In this document: positions 47,529 to 55,619 of the stretch, one piece after another
Layout: the number at the start of each line of letters is the position of its first letter
Numbering within the stretch: the stretch's first letter is position 1
NCBI GenBank assembly: GCA_023525715.1
Contig: CM042012.1
Location: 51,393,508 to 51,457,507, forward strand
DNA length: 64,000 bases
Direction of reading: 5' to 3'
Source: Cichorium intybus
Lineage: Eukaryota > Streptophyta > Magnoliopsida > Asterales > Asteraceae
Translations under genes and position numbers: made by a program
The notes under the pieces: model-generated
What the model was told of the DNA's origin: nothing
The model's database searches: none
The model's input: the letters and a program-made list of their open reading frames with translations, nothing else

Positions 47529-49323
47529 CCACGAGTTTAAAAACCTACTAAAACAAAAATCTTAACCACTCAATGAAACATTTACGGTAGAAATGGCTAA
47601 CGGCAAAATAGAAAGTACCAACGACATATACTTAGGCTGTACACTCACTCTGGACGACCACTCATTCCAAATCAACTTAATGCCTGTTAGAATAGGAAGC
47701 TTTAACGTGATTGTTGGTATGGATTGGCTAATTCCCCATCATGCCGACATCATGTGCTACGAACGAGGAATCCGACTTCACCTACCAGGTGACAAGACTC
47801 TTGTCGTATACGGCGATAAACCCAGTACCAGCCTCCGAATCGTGTCTAGCATCAAAGCCCGAAAGTACCTACAGAAAAGATATCATGCCTTCCTAGCCCA
47901 CGTTGTTGACGAGAAGAAAGAAGTAAAAAGCATCAAAGAGATCCCTGAAGTCTGCGACTTTTCTGACGTATTCCCAGAAGACCTTCCAGGAGTACCACCC
48001 GCACGACAAGTCGAGTTCAGAATCGATTTGATTCCTAGAGCCACCCCAGTAGCTAAAGCGCCATACCGGTTAGCCCCGGCAGAAATGCAAGAATTATCTA
48101 GCCAACTGAATGAACTGCTAAGTAAAGGGTTCATCAGGTCGAGCTTCTCACCTTGGGGAGCGCCGGTCTTGTTCGTGAAGAAGAAGGATGGATCATTTCG
48201 TATGTGCATTTATTATCGGGAGTTGAACAAACTCACTATCAAGAACCGATCCCCGTTACCCCAAATTGACGACCTTTTCGACCAACTCCAAGGATCGAGT
48301 TACTTCTCAAAAATCGATCTAAGGTCGGGGTATCACCAACTCAAGGTCCAAGAAGAAGATATTCGTAAGACAGCATTCAGAACTCGTTATGGCCATTATG
48401 AATTCGTTGTGATGCCTTTCGGATTGACTAATGCGCCCGCAGTGTTCATGGATCTGATGAACCGCGTATGCCGACCTTACTTAGATAAATTCATGATAGT
48501 ATTCATCGACGACATACTAATCTATTCACGAAGTAAGGAGGAACATAGTCAACATTTACGACAAGTTTTGGAGACGTTAAGGGCGGAGAAGCTGTATGCA
48601 AAGTTTTCAAAATGTGAATTTTGGATTCGAAATGTGGACTTTCTAGGCCACGTAGTTAGCAAGGAAGGGATACATGTGGATCCTTCTAAAAACAAAGCCA
48701 TCGAAAACTGGGAAGCACCGAGAACGCCGACAGAAATCCGCCAGTTTTTGGGCCTTGCTGGCTATTATCGCAGATTTATTCAGAACTTTTCAAAGATCGC
48801 CAAGCCCCTTACTGCCCTGACACAAAAGGGTGTAACATTCAAGTGGGAAGATAAACAAGACGCCGCCTTTCAGACTCTAAAGAAAGCTTTGTGCAGCGCT
48901 CCTATTCTGTCAGTTCTAGAAGGAACAGAAGACTTTGTGGTTTATTGCGATGCATCGAATCAGGGTCTGGGTTGCGTGCTCATGCAAAGAGGAAAGGTCA
49001 TTGCCTACGCATCGAGACAACTTAAAACCCACGAGGTCAACTACACCACGCACGTTCTCGAGTTGGGGGCAGTAGTGTTCGCATTGAAGATCTGGAGACA
49101 CTACCTATACGGCACTAAGTGTACGATCTTCACTGACCATAAGAGTCTCCAGCATATCCTCAACCAAAAAGAGCTCAACATGAGGCAACGAAGATGGGTA
49201 GAACTACTAAGTGATTATGAATGTGAAATTCGTTATCACCCAGGAAAGGCCAACGTGGTAGCAGATGCCCTCAGTCGAAAGGAGTACTCGGGCCGCCGAG
49301 TAAAGTCATTGACAATAACAATC
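47529..49323 (+). pseudogene. Element A protease, reverse transcriptase and RNase H
   Basis: Continuation of element A's pol after element C. The frame joins exactly across the CCACG site, but an in-frame TAA (47563-47565, consistent with CAA-to-TAA) follows. From the ATG at 47593 the rest is open. IVGMDWLIPHHAD ends the protease. RT has YRLAPAEMQEL, a D-to-Y change in the usually invariant MCIDYREL (here MCIYYREL), DLRSGYHQL with the first catalytic Asp, and VFIDDILIYS with the catalytic pair. RNase H starts VVYCDASNQGLG and ends VVADALSRKE. Element D then interrupts the linker to integrase. Confidence 0.93.
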
Positions 49324-50660
49324 TGTTGAAAATATAAAATATGATCACCACAAATAAAGGTTTGCACCGTTTATTGTGTGACAAATATATATATATTAAA
49401 GATAAATGCGGAATAAATAATAAGAGTTGCAGATTAAAAATATATAATCTGATCGCCACAAATAAAGGTTTGCACCGTTTACTGTGTGAAAGATATATAA
49501 ATAATATAAATTGCAGTAATTAAATGACTTAAAGCGATAAATAATATAAATGACTATAATTAAAAGACATAAAACGATAAATAATGTAAATGACTATAAT
49601 TATATAAATATATATATATATATCAAGTAGGTTCGTCAATAGATTGACTGAACTGGGTTACAACAGGACTATGGAACGACTGGTCTATCAAGTAGGTTCG
49701 TCAAATAAATTGACTGAACTGGCTTAGGGTTGGACTGGATTTCTAATAGACTGTGTCTCTATTTGTTCTTGTTTGATGATCTTGGTGATATTGGTTTTCT
49801 TGTTTGATGATCTTGGTGTTCTTGGTGTTGATCTTGGTGTTCTTGGTGTTTTTCTTGGTGTTCTTGGTGTTTTTGTTGGTGTTCTTGGTGTTTTTGGAGA
49901 GTGTTTGGAAGGTTGGAAATAAGATGGTGGAAGTTGGAGAGGTTTTTGAGAGAGTTTTGGTTTATAATTATGTGTTGTAATGAAAAAATGGTGTAAAATG
50001 GTTTATATATGGAGTTGTAAGGGTTTTGGGTGAGTTTTGATAAGTTTTCGGAAGATTAGGGGTTGAAAATGAAAGATTTTGAGGCTAAAACCGCCGGTCG
50101 GGTCGTGGGTCGCGTTCTGGGTCGACGCGCGGACCCTGATGTGAGGTAAAGTGGTTCGGACGTGGGGCGGTTCGGATCGGGTCGTGGAGCGGGTAAGGTT
50201 CGCGTGTTGTTTGTGAGTACACCGGGTTGGAGGAGGCTACGGAACGGGTCGGGGAGCCGGGTTAGGGCGCGGATCTTCCTGTGAGGTAAAATGGAGCCGG
50301 TTGCGGTGCGGGTTCGGATCCGGAGCGGGTAGGCGGGTTCCGGACGTCGCATGCGGGCTGGATCAGGCAAGTGGGCTGCGGCTCTTGGGCTTGTGGAGCT
50401 GGGCCTGTTGCTGGGCTGCGGCTGTTTCTTTTCTATTGTTTTTAAAAGTTTTAAAAATCCGAAATAAATCAAAATAAATTAGGAAAATTTATTTTTAATT
50501 TCTTTGTTTTGGCTTTAAAACTCATTTTCTTTTATTTTCTCGTTTTCTCGTTCAATCTCGAATCCACGCAACCTGAAATAAACTGATAATATTTGTTAGA
50601 TAATATAAAAACAGTTCGTCTTATTTCAATGATGATCACATACAAAAACATTTTTCAACA
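49324..50660 (-). repeat. Element D LTR, left (3' LTR)
   Basis: Contains an imperfect ~60-bp direct repeat around AATAAAGGTTTGCACCGTTT (49358 and 49461), a TCAAGTAGGTTCGTCAA repeat pair, a CTTGGTGTT minisatellite (49785-49890), and a GC-rich island (50085-50420) that is unusual for the AT-rich surroundings. Confidence 0.95.
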
Positions 50661-50672
50661 ATTTCTCCCAAT
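50661..50672 (-). other. Polypurine tract of element D
   Basis: ATTGGGAGAAAT on the minus strand directly before the LTR start TGTTGAAAAATG. Confidence 0.75.
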
Positions 50673-52358
50673 GTGATCATTGATGAAATAAGGACAGATA
50701 TAATCACATTAACAGTTTTAATATTGAAGATTTGAGATAAAAGTTTTGTCAATGATAAGATATATATAAAACCATTGTAATCATTTTGAAAGTTTGTGAC
50801 TTGGCTTTACATATATTATGTTTTGAAAAAGATTTTGAAGAATGTTTGTTTCCGAATCAAAGTCTCGGGTTCGGTTATCAAAGGGTAGCCATACATGTAT
50901 CTAAATAAATTTCTTAAGATTTTATAGCATTATTTATGACGACAAGTGGTCTAACAGGTCGATTTAGATGAACGCTCATAGATATAGCTCACATTTCACT
51001 TGGGTGTTTGGTTGTTCTGGCAGCAGAACAAGTTAATGATCACTAAAAATGAGTGATATCTCTCTCTGACGACTCACACTCATATTGGAGGTGTTTATCT
51101 ATGCTTTTCTTGTAAAGTCACTTAGTCTCATTATTAGATAAGCAATCACATAAGACTGGTTTCGGCATTACTCAGCGGGTTTCTTCATTCATGCCGTTAA
51201 TGTTCACTCTCTCTCCGTCGGGAAATACATGTAGAGGGGTTTAGCAATTTTCATAGTGCAGTTTGCAACTAAGAAATCTTCAGTGATGAAGGCTACAGTA
51301 TCCCGGGAAATCCATTATTGTTGCAGCTTCTTCTTTGCCTGTTTGTTGATCAATATCGATTTATTGTAAAAAGATATTTTGTTTTAGCATTGAGAATTTG
51401 CTACAACTGAGAATAAAGTTTTTGTTTTTTTTTTTTTCTGTTTTTTTTGTTGTTTTTGTTTTTTTTTTTTTTGTTGTTTTTTTTTTGAAATAACCATTTG
51501 GTTGAAAGTTTTTTTTGGGTATTTCTTCGGTGAGTGATTTGACTTTCTTGTTAATTCGTCTTTGAGGATTGGGTGTTGATAGATCTTTTTTTCTCCTTTG
51601 GTTTTCTTGTAAGAATATGTCGTTGTTTGGAGTCTTTCCAATTTTGCACTGTCTTCATTTTTGGTTGGCTTTTAACTAGGTAGGGATAGGTGGCATAAAA
51701 GACAATTTGTCTAGTATGTAAGAAATGAAAGTATCGTCCCTGGTCATTTTGATATCTAAGCAAAAATGAGACTGTGACAAGATATAATCGGGTATACCTT
51801 AAAAGCAATAGTGACACACCTAAGCTCACAAGAAATGAATTCCACAATGATTTAGATCGACGAGGCACAAATTCTCACATTGGTTTTTTTTTCATCTGAA
51901 CCTCCTAACCTTATGTCCCTTGATTGTTTAAAATCGTCAATAATGAAATAAAATCGAAGGAAATAAAGTTATATACATTATGAAAAGTAGGAGATTTGAA
52001 CCTTCACTTCAATTGAGAATCAATATGACTTAAAATCTTCATCGAGCATAAGCATCTGAAAAATTAAGTCAATAGACAATTAATCACAAGGTTCTATAAA
52101 AGCTTATTATGGCAAGTCTTTTATTGTATTTTTGAAAATTTGTTTTTCTGAATGTTTTTGGAAATTTTGATTATTTGAATGTTTTTGGAAATTTTGGTTA
52201 TTTGAATGTTTTTGGAAATTTTGGTTTTTTAAGGAAAGATATGAAAATTATAAAAATCTAAAATCTTTTTGTCTTTTGAAGTTTTGTAATTTTTTATTTG
52301 TTTTTCTTTTTTTTTTGAATTAAAGTAAACACACGTTTGTACAAACAAAAAGTATAAT
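50673..52358 (-). other. Element D 3' untranslated region
   Basis: About 1.7 kb between pol and the LTR with no supported gene. On the minus strand it has long A-rich runs (51419-51486) that create Lys/Gln-rich pseudo-ORFs, and a 27-bp unit repeated three times at about 52150-52227. SIRE relatives often carry a third ORF here; none is visible. Confidence 0.6.
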
Positions 52359-55300
52359 TTAAGGATTGATGATATCTGGATTTAACATTCCTAGACGGCC
52401 TAGGAAGTATAGAAACTTTGTTTCATCGAGAGCCTTAGTGAAGACATCGGCAATTTGATCTTCGGTGTTTATGAAGTGTAATTCGATATGACCCTTTTGA
52501 ATGTTGTCTTTAATGAAGTGATATCGAATATCGATGTGCTTCGTCATGGAATGGTGAACGGGATTGTGAGAAATGGCTATTGCACTGGTTGAGTCACAAA
52601 ATATGGGAATTTGTGAAACTCTGAAGCCATAGTCACGCAGTTGAGTTTGCATCCATATGACTTGTGAACAACAGCTGGCGGCAGCGACGTATTCAGCTTC
52701 TGCTGTTGATGTGGATACACAACTCTGTTTCTTTGAAGACCAACTCACTAGTCGACCTCCTAGGAATTGACAGCTACCAGATGTACTTTTCCTATCTAGC
52801 TTGCAACCTCCATAGTCTGAGTCGGTGAAAGCGTTCAGCTGAAAATCGGATTTAGCTGGATACCAAAGGCCAAGTTTGGGAGTGCCTTTTAGGTATTTGA
52901 AGATGCGTTTCACAGCAATGACATGAGATTCCATAGGATTTGCTTGGTATCTAGCACAGACACAAGTAGAAAACATAATGTTAGGTCTGATGGCAGTGAG
53001 GTATAATAGTGATCCGATCATTCCATGATATCTTTTCTGGTCAACGGGTTTGCCATCTAAGTCTGCATCGATTTTGTATCCAAAGGCCATTGGGGTTTTG
53101 GCAGTATTGGATTTGTCCATTGAAAAGCGAGTGAGTAGGTTTTTGACATAATTCTCTTGGTTGATGAAAATTCCATCAGTTGTTTTAAGCCAAAGGCCAT
53201 TGGGGTTTTGATCGATTGAACCTCTTTTAAAACCTGATTCTTCGAGAAATGTTGACAACGTGGCATACCAGGAACGGGGTGCTTGTTTTAAGCCATAGAC
53301 AGCTTTCTGCAATTTGAAGCTGTGATGAGGAAAGTTGGGATCTTCAAAGCCTGGTGGTTGTTGGATATAAACATCTCGATCTAACTCTCCATGTAGGAAT
53401 GCACATTTAACGTCCATTTGAAAAACTTTAAAATTCTTATGTGCAGCATATGCGAGAAAGATGCAGATAGCTTCTATTCTGGCGACTGGAGCATATGTTT
53501 CATCGTAGTCTATTCCTTCTTGTTGTGAATAGCCTTTGACTACGAGACGTTCCTTGTTTCGACACACGACTCGTTGATCATCAGTCTTGTTTTTGAATAC
53601 CCATCTTGAACCTATGATAGTAACATCGGGTGGTGTAGGAACAAGATTCCATACGTCATTTCTTTCGAATTCAGCTAGCTCTTCTTGCATAGCTTTTACC
53701 CAGTCTGGGTCTTTGAGAGCAGTATGTATGGTTTTGGGTTCAGTCATGGATAGGAAGGCTCCAAATAAACATTCATTTGCAGTTACGGCTCTAGTTTGGA
53801 TGCCTGAATTGGGATCTCCGATGATTAGGTCAGTGGGATGGTTTCTGGTCCATTTTATTAAACGATTTTCTTCCGTTGTAATAATAGGATTTTCAGTATC
53901 CCATTGTTCTTCTCCAGTAGTTTCTTCTTGGAAGAGGTTTGAAGGTTCCCCCATAAATGTTGCATCGGGATTGTTTTGGATATTTGGGGATGGAGTGGTA
54001 AAATCTGGGGTGGTTAAATTTGGAGTGGTTAAAGGAGGATTTGGTGTTTGTTCTAATGAGGAAGTATGTGTTTGTGGTTCCCCCTCAACTTGATCAGCAA
54101 CATTTCTGTTTCTTTGTGGAGTTCCTTCAGTGGTTGTTCCTGTAGGATCAATTTGAGTAGTTAGAATTTCAGAATTATAAGCAGTTTTAGGTTGTTCAAA
54201 AAGTAAATCAATATCAACTTCAATGTCTATGTCAGGAGATGGTGTTTGTGGAATTGGATTTTGAAAAATATTATCTATCATTTGTGAACCAAAATGTTCA
54301 CGATCCAATTTTCTGACATAAAATTCATCGAAGTGGACATCGGTACTTTCTTCAATTACTCTTGTACGTTTGTTCAGTACTCGATAAGCAGCTGAAGAAA
54401 ATGAGTAACCAAGGAAAATTCCTTCATCCGACCTTGATTCAAATTTTGAAAGGTGGTCTTTATTATTCTTTATGAAGCATCGACAACCAAAAATATGAAA
54501 AAATTTGATATTTGGTTTTCGGTTGTTAATGACTTCATATGGTGTTTTATGAAGATTTTTGTGAATTAAGGAGCGATTTTGTGTGTAGCAAGCTGTGGCA
54601 ATTGCTTCTGCCCAGAAGTATTGTGGCAGATCAGCAAAGATGAGCATTGATCTTGCAGCTTCACACAGAGTTCGGTTCCTTCTTTCAACAACACCGTTTT
54701 GTTGAGGAGTGTAAGGGGCTGAGAAGTTGTGTTCGATGCCTTTGTTTTTGAGAAATGAGGCTAGAGTTATGTTTTTGAACTCTAAACCATTATCACTTCG
54801 GATTCTTCGAACTGGTCTTTTGAGCTTTAGTTCGATCTGTTTTATAAAGTTGATCATCTCTTCTGGTGCTTCTGATTTTAGTCTTAAGAAAAAGACCCAT
54901 GTAAATCGAGAGAAGTCATCAACTATGACAAGGACATACTTCTTCCCTTGTATTGTTTGGATTTTGGCGGGTCCACATAGGTCTATGTGCACCAATTCTA
55001 GTGGTTCGGATACACTAGATTCTGTAATGCTTTTGTGAGAGGATTTGGAAAGTTTTCCCTTTTCACAAGCGGCACAAAGTGTTTCATTGTCGAGCTTCAG
55101 AAGTGGCAGTCCTCGAACTAGATCATCGCCGATCAATTTGTTGATGTACCCGAAATTTAGATGGGAAAGGCGGCGGTGCCATAACCAACTAATATCTGCT
55201 GGGGCTTTGGATAGCAGACAAATATCGGGTTTACCATAAATAAGATCCATGTCTAGTGGATACATATTTCCGGCACGGTGTGAATCAACAATGATTTCTT

Positions 55301-55619
55301 TGGTGTTGGCGTTCATGATCAAGCTTTGTTGTTTCGTGAATAAAACTTCAAGATCGTTATCACACAGTTGAGAAACACTGATGAGGTTGTGTTTCAGGTC
55401 ATCGATATAGGCAACTTTCTTTATGGTAAATTTACCATTTGTTATGTTTCCATAACCTTTGATTTTTGCCGTCATGTTGTTGCCAAATGTAACGTCTTGA
55501 TTGGTTTGGGTGGGTCTGAAGTCACGAAGGTAGTTTCTGTTTCCTGTCATATGCTTGGAGCAGCCACTATCAATGTACCACGTATCATCATTGGGTTCTA
55601 CAGCATTAGATCCCTGCAA
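52359..55619 (-). CDS. Pol of element D: protease, integrase, RT (deleted), RNase H
   Basis: Open for 1,086 codons directly after the gag stop, in the same frame. Protease has WYIDSGCSKHMTG near residue 14. GAG-pre-integrase has LWHRRLSHLNF. The integrase core has HIDLCGPAKI, IRSDNGLEFKN and NGVVERRNRTL, so all three catalytic acidic residues are present. RT keeps WVFKNK, VFQMDVKCAFLHGEL and AVYGLKQAPRSWY, but after GFKRGSIDQ it jumps to NPNGLWLKTTDGIF. The ~70 residues that normally carry YVDD and FFLGL are absent without loss of frame. RNase H is complete (FTDSDYGGC, STAEAEYVAA, ADVFTKALDE). RT must therefore be inactive while protease, integrase and RNase H look sound. An exact 21-bp duplication (53080-53100 and 53190-53210) marks the deletion junction. 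Confidence 0.92.
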   Translation of the reverse strand: MQGSNAVEPNDDTWYIDSGCSKHMTGNRNYLRDFRPTQTNQDVTFGNNMTAKIKGYGNITNGKFTIKKVAYIDDLKHNLISVSQLCDNDLEVLFTKQQSLIMNANTKEIIVDSHRAGNMYPLDMDLIYGKPDICLLSKAPADISWLWHRRLSHLNFGYINKLIGDDLVRGLPLLKLDNETLCAACEKGKLSKSSHKSITESSVSEPLELVHIDLCGPAKIQTIQGKKYVLVIVDDFSRFTWVFFLRLKSEAPEEMINFIKQIELKLKRPVRRIRSDNGLEFKNITLASFLKNKGIEHNFSAPYTPQQNGVVERRNRTLCEAARSMLIFADLPQYFWAEAIATACYTQNRSLIHKNLHKTPYEVINNRKPNIKFFHIFGCRCFIKNNKDHLSKFESRSDEGIFLGYSFSSAAYRVLNKRTRVIEESTDVHFDEFYVRKLDREHFGSQMIDNIFQNPIPQTPSPDIDIEVDIDLLFEQPKTAYNSEILTTQIDPTGTTTEGTPQRNRNVADQVEGEPQTHTSSLEQTPNPPLTTPNLTTPDFTTPSPNIQNNPDATFMGEPSNLFQEETTGEEQWDTENPIITTEENRLIKWTRNHPTDLIIGDPNSGIQTRAVTANECLFGAFLSMTEPKTIHTALKDPDWVKAMQEELAEFERNDVWNLVPTPPDVTIIGSRWVFKNKTDDQRVVCRNKERLVVKGYSQQEGIDYDETYAPVARIEAICIFLAYAAHKNFKVFQMDVKCAFLHGELDRDVYIQQPPGFEDPNFPHHSFKLQKAVYGLKQAPRSWYATLSTFLEESGFKRGSIDQNPNGLWLKTTDGIFINQENYVKNLLTRFSMDKSNTAKTPMAFGYKIDADLDGKPVDQKRYHGMIGSLLYLTAIRPNIMFSTCVCARYQANPMESHVIAVKRIFKYLKGTPKLGLWYPAKSDFQLNAFTDSDYGGCKLDRKSTSGSCQFLGGRLVSWSSKKQSCVSTSTAEAEYVAAASCCSQVIWMQTQLRDYGFRVSQIPIFCDSTSAIAISHNPVHHSMTKHIDIRYHFIKDNIQKGHIELHFINTEDQIADVFTKALDETKFLYFLGRLGMLNPDIINP

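Noticed and set aside
51384..51868. Lys/Gln-rich minus-strand ORFs after element D pol as a third ORF
   Set aside because: Created by A-rich runs; no conserved motif and no similarity to the third ORF of the SIRE-like element.
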